A DNA stretch of 13,263 bases from REDI01 sp038123735 (GTDB taxonomy: Bacteria > Myxococcota_A > UBA796 > GCA-2862545): assembly GCA_038123735.1 (NCBI GenBank), contig JAYPAP010000107.1, forward strand, positions 1-13,263. Reading direction: 5' to 3'. The translations under genes were made by a program, and so were the position numbers. Numbering within the stretch: the first letter of the stretch is position 1; each line of letters begins with the position of its first letter. Below are positions 1 to 6,273 of the stretch, in pieces. Under the pieces are notes generated by a model. It saw only the letters and a program-made list of their open reading frames with translations. It was not told the DNA's origin and searched no databases.

Positions 1-453
1 CTTTGCAAAGAGCACCACACCGCTGGTATCGCGGTCGATTCGGTGCACGGTCCGTGGCCGAAGGTCGCTAGCTTTGAGGTAGGTTCGAAGACGCTTATAG
101 ACGCTATCTCGCGTCCTGTGTTGCTCCAGGCTCGCGGTATCGGTCAGCATGTGAGGAGGTTTGTTCACCGCGATGAGGGCCTCATCCTCATAGAGAATAT
201 GCAGCTTAGAATCTGATAAACCCTTCAGTCCCTTCACCCGTTGTTTGGCGGTACCCGGGGCATTCCAGGTAATGTCTGCCACGTCGCCAGGTTCCACGAT
301 ATGACCGGCTTCCCGACAAACCTCACCATTAACGGTCACTTTCCCTGTCTGGATTGCTTCTCTCGCCCGCCGGCGGGAGCCAACATCGTCGCGTTCCGCG
401 AGAAGCTTGTCGAGTCGTGTCGGGGTCTTGGGCGTGGACGTGGTGTTGCGCAT
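1..453 (-). CDS. RluA-family pseudouridine synthase with N-terminal S4 domain (partial, 3' end outside window)
   Basis: Isomerises uridine to pseudouridine in rRNA or tRNA; the exact target cannot be read from the sequence. The visible 151 residues start at ATG 453-451 behind GAGG, 7 bases upstream. Residues about 12-58 form an S4 RNA-binding domain (TRLDKLLAE, then a basic stretch, then GKVTVNGE and VEPGD). The catalytic domain begins near residue 87 with ILYEDEALIAVNKPP and contains HRIDRDTSG at 137-145, where D140 is the expected catalytic aspartate of the RluA/RluD family. The gene runs off the left edge, so roughly half of the catalytic domain is missing here. It is divergent from the FAD oxidoreductase, with about 70 bases between the chosen starts. 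Family assignment is firm; the subfamily (RluA, C or D) is not decided. Confidence 0.93.
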   Translation of the reverse strand, partial: MRNTTSTPKTPTRLDKLLAERDDVGSRRRAREAIQTGKVTVNGEVCREAGHIVEPGDVADITWNAPGTAKQRVKGLKGLSDSKLHILYEDEALIAVNKPPHMLTDTASLEQHRTRDSVYKRLRTYLKASDLRPRTVHRIDRDTSGVVLFAK

Positions 454-523
454 GGAGTCCTCACGGGGTGATGATGCGTCGGGACGCCTTAAGGGGCAAC
501 CGCACAATGTGGGGGAATTCGCC

Positions 524-1681
524 GTGAAAGGTACAGGTTGGGAGATTCCTATCGCGCCATTACCTCCTCTACAGGGAGATATCGAGGCAGACGTGTGCGT
601 CATTGGTCTCGGCGGCTCAGGACTGGCTGCGATTCGGCGTTTGCAGCGCAACCGGGTGTCTCGCATCGTTGGGATAGACGCGGTGGGTGTGGGGGCTGGT
701 GCGGCCGGTTCGAATGGGGGGCTGTTGCTCGGCGGAACTGCGCTCTTCCACCATCATGCGCGCGCGCGGTGGGGTCCGACATTTGCGGCCGACCTGTACC
801 GGATGACTACGGATCGTATCCGAAGGTTAGCCCGCGAGATTCCGCAGTGGGTCGACGGTATCGGGAGCGTGCGTCTGAGCGCTTCGCGAGAAGAGGAAGA
901 GGATCTCGAGGAACACTACCAGGCGATGCAGGCGGATAGTCTACCTGTCTCTCGGTGGGAGCAAGGCGGACAATCTGGATTATTTCTGCCTGATGATGCG
1001 GTCTTCCACCCAGCTTGGCGGTGTGCGGAGCTCGCCGAGCGCGCGTGGACCGACGGCGCCTGGCTGTACGGCCGGACCCGCGTCATCGGGCTGGATGGGG
1101 TTACCGTCCGGACCGAGCGAGGGGTGGTGCGGGCCCAGCAAGTGCTCATCTGTGTGGATGGCCTCCTTCATCAGGTGATGCCGCAGCTCGCGAGTCGGGT
1201 TCAGCCGGTACGTCTTCAGATGCTCTCGACAGCTCCGATTTCGCCCATCACCGGCCACCCAGCCATCTATTCGCGCAATGGCATGGACTATTGGCAACAA
1301 CGTCCGGATGGCCGTCTATTTTTGGGTGGGCATCGAGATGCTGGCGACGAGGAGGAAGGTCAGGAAGATCCTCAGTGCACAGCGGTGGTCCAGTCCGCTC
1401 TAACGCGCACGTTGGATGGCCTTGTCGGTCGTGCTGAGGTGGAGCGCCAGTGGGCCGCGATCGTCGGATATACTACGGACTACCTTCCCATCGTGGAGGA
1501 GGCTAGCCCAGGAGTATGGGTTGCAGGCGGCTATTGCGGCACGGGTAATGTGGTCGGCACCCTCGCCGGGGAGGCCATTGCGGATGCGGTCTCCAAGAAT
1601 ATCCCGCACGAACTGGTCACCCTCTTGGATTCAGTGAGGAAAGACTCGGAGCATCGCGAGGATGAGGCCGCTGACGGCTGA
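524..1681 (+). CDS. FAD-dependent oxidoreductase, DAO family (amine/amino-acid oxidase-like)
   Basis: Likely oxidises an amine or amino acid using bound FAD; the substrate is unknown. The start chosen is GTG 524, with GGGGG 8 bases upstream, giving 385 residues. The frame is open back to 407 (ATG 452 is also possible), but those starts would run into the divergent pseudouridine synthase. The Rossmann dinucleotide motif GLGGSG lies at residues 28-33, preceded by DVCVI, with the acidic D52 at the end of the second strand. GAAGSNGGLLLGG follows, resembling the GASGRNGG segment of gamma-glutamylputrescine oxidase-like enzymes. The C-terminal FAD-contact segment is VAGGYCGTGNVVGTLAGEAIADAV in general form. 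Length is normal for the family. Its end overlaps the end of the convergent hypothetical gene by 51 bases. It is distinct from ThiO in this window. Confidence 0.88.
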   Translation: MKGTGWEIPIAPLPPLQGDIEADVCVIGLGGSGLAAIRRLQRNRVSRIVGIDAVGVGAGAAGSNGGLLLGGTALFHHHARARWGPTFAADLYRMTTDRIRRLAREIPQWVDGIGSVRLSASREEEEDLEEHYQAMQADSLPVSRWEQGGQSGLFLPDDAVFHPAWRCAELAERAWTDGAWLYGRTRVIGLDGVTVRTERGVVRAQQVLICVDGLLHQVMPQLASRVQPVRLQMLSTAPISPITGHPAIYSRNGMDYWQQRPDGRLFLGGHRDAGDEEEGQEDPQCTAVVQSALTRTLDGLVGRAEVERQWAAIVGYTTDYLPIVEEASPGVWVAGGYCGTGNVVGTLAGEAIADAVSKNIPHELVTLLDSVRKDSEHREDEAADG

Positions 1682-2185
1682 AGCCGATACCACAATAGCG
1701 CCGAGGGTGAGGCCTTGGATTCGTCGTAATTGTCGGCGTCGTGCGCCGTCGATCCACGCATCCATGTTGGCGTCGACAATGTCTCCAAGCGAGGGGTCAA
1801 CCAGTTGGGAGACCGGTGCCATGAGACCGGTTTCGTAGAGGCGACCATCGCGCCAAAACATGGCTTCCGCCTCGGACTGGTTGAGCATCAACTGGAGTGA
1901 GGGCGGTTTCGGATCGGGCTTTGGGGCCACTGGGGCCTCACAGGCGACCCGAGTTTGAGGGGGTGTCCGAGGAGGCGTCGTTGAACGACTGGCTTCATCT
2001 AGTCGCACGACCCTGGCACGAGACCGATGCTGGACCCGTTTCGTTTGCCCCAGTCTGATTCTCACTTTTTCCGTAGTCGTTGGCTTGGGAGGAGAAGAGA
2101 TTCCGGGTGGACTCGGAAAGAGACTGAAGGCCGTGATTTCCGAAACAGACCGAGCACGGCGTTGTTTGTTGTTTCCCGATGCCAT
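1631..2185 (-). CDS. Basic proline-rich hypothetical protein with C-terminal membrane anchor
   Basis: I do not recognise this protein. From ATG 2185 (GGAGGG 5 bases upstream; the adjacent ATG 2188 is only 2 bases from it) it has 184 residues. Residues 1-95 are rich in Arg, Ser, Thr and Pro and look disordered (FPSPPG, PPRTPPQT, KPDPKPP). Residues about 96-145 are more ordered (LMLNQSEAEAMFWRDGRLYE, then VDPSLGDIVDANMDAW). A basic RRRQLRR precedes a hydrophobic stretch at about 159-180 (LTLGAIVVSASAVSGLILAM), so the protein is probably tail-anchored with its N-terminus in the cytoplasm. No signal peptide is seen. It is divergent from the 306-residue gene (89 bases apart) and overlaps the oxidoreductase end by 51 bases. 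It could be a spurious frame, but the strong ribosome site and sensible topology favour a real gene. Confidence 0.6.
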   Translation of the reverse strand: MASGNNKQRRARSVSEITAFSLFPSPPGISSPPKPTTTEKVRIRLGQTKRVQHRSRARVVRLDEASRSTTPPRTPPQTRVACEAPVAPKPDPKPPSLQLMLNQSEAEAMFWRDGRLYETGLMAPVSQLVDPSLGDIVDANMDAWIDGARRRQLRRIQGLTLGAIVVSASAVSGLILAMLRVFPH

Positions 2186-2274
2186 CATGACCCTCCGTCG
2201 ATGGTGCGTGGACGTGCCGCATGGGCATTTCTTCATCGCTTTCTGTCATGATGCGAGGGGGAGGCGTGGCATCG

Positions 2275-3195
2275 ATGGGAGTGAGTGCAGAGATACCGGT
2301 TCGGCTTGGCAATATGCTCCGTCGAATACTCTTTATGGAGAGGGGGGAGCAGCCGTCCTCTCTCGCCTGTGCGCTCACGGTGCGAGAGTCTCTGAGCGGT
2401 TTGGCCGGCGTTCGCCACGAGGGGGCTGCCTATCTCTTGCTGAACCATCTGCTCTCCATCGATGATCGACCGAGTTTTGATGCCCTTGCGAAGGGCTGGG
2501 TCGCGGATCGATTTGATCGACCACTCTCTGCTCGTGAAGCCTCAGAGGTGGTGTGTTGCGCCCTCTTCGTCCTGCGCTCAGGATGGCCCCGCGCCGAGGT
2601 TAGGCCGTTACTGGAGCTGATTAGACGCAGTCGGCAGGGGTCCTATTGGGTCGATTTGCGGGATCTCGCACGGGATGGAGCTCGTCATTCGCTCGAACTC
2701 GCGCGTCTCATTCGTCAGGTCGCTCTGGAACGCCCCGGTGAGGCTGCCGGAGCCGCTGCCCAGTACGTGTTGTCGAGAGCGCATGCGCTACACCGCGTTC
2801 AGTTTGCGGGCGCCCCGGGTTGGGTCGTGTTGTCGAGCATGGATGCGGGGCACGGTTTTGTGGCCTATTTTTCAAGGAACGCACCTGATACGCCGGCGAC
2901 GGGGGCTATCCGAGCGATGATGGAGCGAACCGGGGGCAAGCGGGCCTACCATGTGTCGCCGGGACGGACAGTTGCTTTGGCAGCCTTCAATGAGTCCGAG
3001 GGGTCGCTCCTACGGATTCGACGAGATGATGCAGATCAAGAGCGCGAGATGAGTAGCCTCCAATGGTCCCATTCGACAGCAAGCGTGGGCGATGAAGTCG
3101 GCTGGACTGCAGAGGATGTCATGCAGGTCTTTCCCAGTGGGGTAAGGCTACGCGAGAGCGCGGCCGAGTGGGCGTTAGGTCTTCGGGCGCCGTAG
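2275..3195 (+). CDS. Hypothetical protein upstream of bioB
   Basis: Not recognised. The chosen start, ATG 2275, has GAGGGGGAGG 10 bases upstream; the frame is open to ATG 2221, but that region has no comparable ribosome site. This gives 306 residues with no signal peptide or membrane segment. The first half is Ala/Leu/Arg-rich and looks alpha-helical, with repeated short amphipathic helices (SLACALTVRESLSGLAG, FVLRSGWPRAEVRPLLELI). The motif SYWVDLRDLARDGARHSLE lies around residue 140. The second half (from about GAPGWVVLSSMDAGHGFVAYFS) looks mixed alpha/beta. No catalytic signature is visible. It ends 22 bases before bioB on the same strand, so the two are probably co-transcribed, but nothing in the sequence ties it to biotin synthesis. 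It is not a BioC, BioH or BioG type that I can recognise. Confidence 0.75.
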   Translation: MGVSAEIPVRLGNMLRRILFMERGEQPSSLACALTVRESLSGLAGVRHEGAAYLLLNHLLSIDDRPSFDALAKGWVADRFDRPLSAREASEVVCCALFVLRSGWPRAEVRPLLELIRRSRQGSYWVDLRDLARDGARHSLELARLIRQVALERPGEAAGAAAQYVLSRAHALHRVQFAGAPGWVVLSSMDAGHGFVAYFSRNAPDTPATGAIRAMMERTGGKRAYHVSPGRTVALAAFNESEGSLLRIRRDDADQEREMSSLQWSHSTASVGDEVGWTAEDVMQVFPSGVRLRESAAEWALGLRAP

Positions 3196-3217
3196 TATTC
3201 TGGGCATTGGAGCAATC

Positions 3218-4213
3218 ATGACTGAGCGTGTCTCACGTGACGCCATTCGCGAACTCTACAACTTACCCCTGCCGGAATTGATGTTCCGTGCCATGTCGGT
3301 TCATCGGGCGCACCATGATCCGGCGCGGGTGCAGTGGTCCACCCTGCTCTCTATCAAGACCGGTGGTTGCCCTGAGGACTGCGGGTATTGTTCTCAGTCG
3401 GCGCGATACGACACGGGGCTCGAGCGAGAGAGCTTGATCGATACGGAATCGGTGCTGGCGTCAGCGAAGGCGGCTCAGGCATCGGGTTCTACCCGCTTTT
3501 GCATGGGCGCAGCTTGGCGCCGCGTAAGCGCGCGAGACACGCCGCGCGTGGCCGAGTTGATTCGAGCGGTAAAAGGCTTGGGAATGGAGACCTGTGTCAC
3601 GCTGGGAACCATCACCGCTGAGCAGGCTCAGATCTTCCAAGAGTCAGGACTGGACTACTATAATCACAACCTCGACACCTCGCGGGAGCACTACAGCAAT
3701 GTGATCGGTACTCGGGGGTATGATGAGCGCCTTCAGACCTTGTCCAACGTTCGAAACGCGGGCCTGAAAGTATGCTGTGGCGGCATTCTCGGGTTGGGTG
3801 AGACCCGGGAGGACCGGGTCGGTCTCCTATGGGAACTGGCGAACATGGAGGAGCCTCCCGACAGCATCCCCATCAACGAACTGGTTCCAATCCCCGGAAC
3901 GCCGATGGCGGAGGAAGGGGTGGAGCGCGTCGACCCATTCGAGGTTGTCCGCACGATTGCGGTTGCACGAATTACAATGCCGCGCAGCTACGTTCGCTTG
4001 TCAGCGGGGCGCACGGAAATGGAAGAGTCTCTCCAGGCCATGTGCTTCATGGCTGGAGCCAACTCTCTATTCACTGGCGACACCCTGTTAACGACCGAAA
4101 ACCCGGAATTCGACGCGGATCGTCAACTGCTGGAGCGCCTTGGAATGGCGCCCGAACAAGAGCTTAAGTGCCTGACACTCCCAGCCGTAGATGGTTTGCA
4201 ACCTACGGTTTGA
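3218..4213 (+). CDS. bioB: Biotin synthase
   Basis: Radical SAM enzyme that inserts sulfur into dethiobiotin, the last step of biotin synthesis. It has 331 residues from ATG 3218, with GGAG 5 bases upstream. The [4Fe-4S]/SAM cluster motif is CPEDCGYC, with cysteines 51, 55 and 58. The [2Fe-2S] sulfur-donor ligands are all present: C95 (RFCMGAAW), C126 (ETCVTLG), C186 (KVCCGG) and the arginine of RLSAGR near residue 258. YNHNLDTS, CGGILGLGE and the MCFMAGANSLF segment are also canonical. The length is close to the usual 320-350, and no residue essential to the family is missing. No other bio genes are in the window; the only likely operon partner is the unknown gene 22 bases upstream. It converges on the small membrane protein gene that ends at 4237. 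Confidence 0.98.
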   Translation: MTERVSRDAIRELYNLPLPELMFRAMSVHRAHHDPARVQWSTLLSIKTGGCPEDCGYCSQSARYDTGLERESLIDTESVLASAKAAQASGSTRFCMGAAWRRVSARDTPRVAELIRAVKGLGMETCVTLGTITAEQAQIFQESGLDYYNHNLDTSREHYSNVIGTRGYDERLQTLSNVRNAGLKVCCGGILGLGETREDRVGLLWELANMEEPPDSIPINELVPIPGTPMAEEGVERVDPFEVVRTIAVARITMPRSYVRLSAGRTEMEESLQAMCFMAGANSLFTGDTLLTTENPEFDADRQLLERLGMAPEQELKCLTLPAVDGLQPTV

Positions 4214-4236
4214 AGCGCAGCATAGCCCTCGGGGCC

Positions 4237-4509
4237 CTACTCAGCCGGGGCGTCGGTTTCTGCGGGTGCCGGTTCTGGAGCAGGCTCAGGAGCCTTCGCG
4301 GCTGCGAGTTCCTTGACTTGTGCCTCCAGGGCTTCCATCCGAGTCGTCATGGCCTCGTGGTTACCTTGGGTGCTTTGTGCGTTTTGGGCGACGAACGCGG
4401 CGAGGGTGCCTGATTGCGAACTATCAGCGATCGTCAGTGCGAGGGCGAGCAGTGCGATAACGGTCCCAACCAATGCAATGGTGCGCGTAGGAATAGACTC
4501 TTCGTTCAC
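4237..4509 (-). CDS. Small single-pass membrane protein with coiled coil and Pro/Ala/Glu tail
   Basis: Unrecognised 90-residue protein. It starts at GTG 4509-4507 with a perfect AGGAGG 4 bases upstream, the best ribosome site in the window, which supports it as a real gene. After a short polar N-terminus, residues about 10-28 form a hydrophobic segment (TIALVGTVIALLALALTIA) that can serve as membrane anchor or uncleaved signal. Residues about 48-70 look like a short coiled coil (MTTRMEALEAQVKELAAAK). The tail is PEPAPEPAPAE followed by TDAPAE, acidic and disordered. There is no lipobox cysteine, so it is not an Lpp-type lipoprotein. It may be a small envelope or complex-associated protein; the function is not known. 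It is downstream of ahcY on the same strand but separated from it by a strong terminator. Confidence 0.72.
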   Translation of the reverse strand: MNEESIPTRTIALVGTVIALLALALTIADSSQSGTLAAFVAQNAQSTQGNHEAMTTRMEALEAQVKELAAAKAPEPAPEPAPAETDAPAE

Positions 4510-4562
4510 GGTACCTCCTGGGTCGGTGGTAGGGTGACGACTTCTTCCCCGGAGGTCAATGG

Positions 4563-4576
4563 GTAAGATTTCTTAC
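4563..4576. repeat. Short dyad GTAAG-N4-CTTAC upstream of the small membrane protein gene
   Basis: A 5-bp perfect inverted repeat with a 4-base centre lies between the ahcY terminator and the start of the small membrane protein gene, about 54 bases from that start codon. It could be an operator half-site pair or chance. No convincing sigma70 promoter accompanies it, although TTGACC lies on the minus strand just downstream of it. Confidence 0.25.
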
Positions 4577-4590
4577 ACGAAAAGAGTCCC

Positions 4591-4623
4591 AAAAAAAGCG
4601 GTGTGGGAGGCCCCACACCGCTT
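4591..4623 (-). terminator. Rho-independent terminator of ahcY
   Basis: A perfect 12-bp stem (AAGCGGTGTGGG at 4596-4607 pairing with CCCACACCGCTT at 4612-4623) has a 4-base loop. On the minus strand it is followed by a run of seven to eight T (the A tract at 4591-4597). It starts 26 bases after the ahcY stop codon. On the plus strand the stem is followed only by GAAATTTTT, so any terminator activity in that direction would be weaker. Confidence 0.92.
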
Positions 4624-4648
4624 GAAATTTTTCCGCCTTAGAGGCGAA

Positions 4649-6170
4649 TTAGTACCGGTAGTGTTCCGGCTTGTATGGTCCTTCGACGGGCACGCCGATG
4701 TAATCGGCTTGGTCCTTCGACATCACGGTCAGCTTGGCGCCGAACTTCTCAAGGTGAAGGCGCGCGACCTTCTCATCGAGGTGCTTCGGCAGCGTGACGA
4801 CGGTTGGCTTGGTGCCGTCGGCATCCGCGAGCATGTTGGCGCCGTAGGCCTCTGCGTTCGCGTGCAGCTCGATCTGGGCGATGGTCTGGTTGGTGAAGCT
4901 GGCACTCATCACGAGGCTTGGGTGGCCAGTGGCGACACCGAGGTTCACGAGGCGACCTTCAGCGAGGACGATGATCGAGCGACCGGTGTCCTTGAAGTTC
5001 CATTCGTGGACTTGGGGCTTGATCTCGATCTTCTCGACTTCGCCGCGCTCTGCCATGGCCTCGAGACCAGCCATGTCGATCTCATTGTCGAAGTGGCCGA
5101 TGTTGCAGACGATCGCGTTGTGCTTCATCTTCCGCATGTGGTCAACGGTGATGATGTTGTAGTTACCGGTGGCGGTCACGAAGATGTCGTAATCGCTGAC
5201 GACATCGTCTAGCGTGACGACGTCGAGGCCCATCATGCAAGCTTGGAGCGCGCAGATTGGGTCCACTTCGGTGACTGCGACGCGAGCGTACTGGCCGCGA
5301 AGGGAGTCGACGGAGCCCTTGGCAACGTCGCCATAGCCCATGACTAGGGCGCGCTTGCCAGAGACGAGAACGTCGGTTCCACGCATGATAGCGTCAACGA
5401 GGCTGTGACGACATCCGTAGACGTTGTCGAACTTCGACTTGGTGACCGAGTCGTTGACGTTGATGGCTGGGAAGAGAAGAGTGTTCGCTCGTACAGGCGG
5501 TGAACGCCGGTAGTGGTCTCTTCGGAGACGCCGCGGATGTCCTTGGCCATCTCGTGCCAGAAGCGGTCACCCTTGACTTCGCGAACGTCCTTCAGGACCT
5601 GAAGAACGCACTTGAATTCGGCGTTGTCGGTGGAAGATGGGTCAGGCATTTCACCCTTGGCTTCCAACTCGACACCGAGGTGGACCAGGAGGGTAGCGTC
5701 GCCGCCATCGTCCAAAATAAGGTTCGGACCACCATGCTCGGGCCAGCAGAGCGCTTGAAGTGTGCACCACCAGTACTCAGAGAGGGTCTCACCCTTCCAA
5801 GCGTAGACAGGCACGCCTTGAATGTCGGTAGCGGAACCGTTCGGGCCGACGACGGTCGCGGCGGCGGCGTGGTCTTGGGTGGAGAAGATGTTGCAGGAAA
5901 CCCAACGGACATCGGCACCGAGCTCCACGAGGGTCTCGATGAGGACGGCGGTCTGGATAGTCATGTGCAGAGAGCCCATGATGGCTTGCTGTCGCCATAT
6001 TCTTCGCGAAGCGAGGCGAGGCCAGGCATCTCGTCGAGAGCCAGGTCCATTTCCTTGCGACCGAAGCGGATCATTTCGTCGGAAAGGTCGGCGACCTTGT
6101 GAGCCATGCCGGCGAAGAGCGGCAGGCCAGTATCCATAAACATGCGCACGTCTGGTGTATTCGCAGTCAT
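4649..6170 (-). pseudogene. ahcY: Adenosylhomocysteinase, full-length homology but broken by two frameshifting lesions
   Basis: Hydrolyses S-adenosylhomocysteine to adenosine and homocysteine with tightly bound NAD. The start is ATG 6170 with GGGGG 5 bases upstream. The protein is readable in three successive frames. Frame 1 (about 6170-5983) covers the N-terminus to YGDSKP. Frame 2 (about 5982-5489) runs from IMGSLHMTIQ through STQDHAAAA, ILDDGGDATLLVH and EETTTGVHRLYE. Frame 3 (about 5488-4652) runs from ANTLLFPAINVNDSVTKSKFDN through GYGDVAKG, GHFDNEID and LPKHLDEKVARLHL to the canonical end GPYKPEHYRY. By family comparison, the residues usually read LAGAR are absent at the first lesion (about 16 bases) and about three residues are absent at the second (about 10 bases). 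Both losses are 1 mod 3, matching the observed frame changes. Substrate and NAD-site residues outside the lesions are intact except GxGxxA for GxGxxG. Either a recent pseudogene or, more likely, sequence or assembly errors. Confidence 0.9.
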
Positions 6171-6223
6171 TGAGTCCCCCTGTAGTGGGTGAGTGTGAGT
6201 CAACACGATTGCCATGAGACTTT

Positions 6224-6247
6224 ATCCACATATCCGGATAGACGGAT
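6224..6247. promoter_or_regulatory. Nested palindrome between ahcY and the ArsR-methyltransferase gene, likely operator
   Basis: The 10-bp perfect palindrome TATCCGGATA (6231-6240) is flanked symmetrically by ATCC (6224-6227) and GGAT (6244-6247), each 3 bases away: ATCC-N3-TATCCGGATA-N3-GGAT. It lies in the 103-base divergent region, 26 bases before the TTG start of the regulator and 54 bases before the ahcY start. ArsR-family dimers bind such dyads, so autoregulation plus control of ahcY is a reasonable inference. I see no clear sigma70 promoter on either strand. No SAH-riboswitch-sized leader is possible for ahcY in this space. Confidence 0.6.
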
Positions 6248-6273
6248 GGAGGCCACTGTCGCGGAGGAATCAG

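Noticed and set aside
407..523. Longer N-terminus for the FAD oxidoreductase
   Set aside because: These residues (MSSRVGVLGVDVV and following) have no family match, overlap the start of the divergent pseudouridine synthase, and GTG 524 has a better ribosome site.
4214..4236. Terminator between bioB and the small membrane gene
   Set aside because: Only 4-bp stems (AACC/GGTT, GCCC/GGGC) without a T run can be drawn.
4559..5212. A 217-residue open frame on the plus strand
   Set aside because: It lies antisense to the clearly homologous 3' half of ahcY and shows no family signature; its start falls before the ahcY terminator.
5470..6000. Programmed frameshifting or an intron in ahcY
   Set aside because: Conserved residues are actually missing at both junctions and there are no slippery sequences or inserted elements, so lesions fit better.
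5500..6102. A 200-residue open frame on the plus strand
   Set aside because: Antisense shadow of ahcY frame 2, which carries the conserved enzyme motifs.
6171..6273. SAH riboswitch upstream of ahcY
   Set aside because: The region is only 103 bases shared by two divergent genes and is dominated by the palindrome; I see no SAH-riboswitch core.
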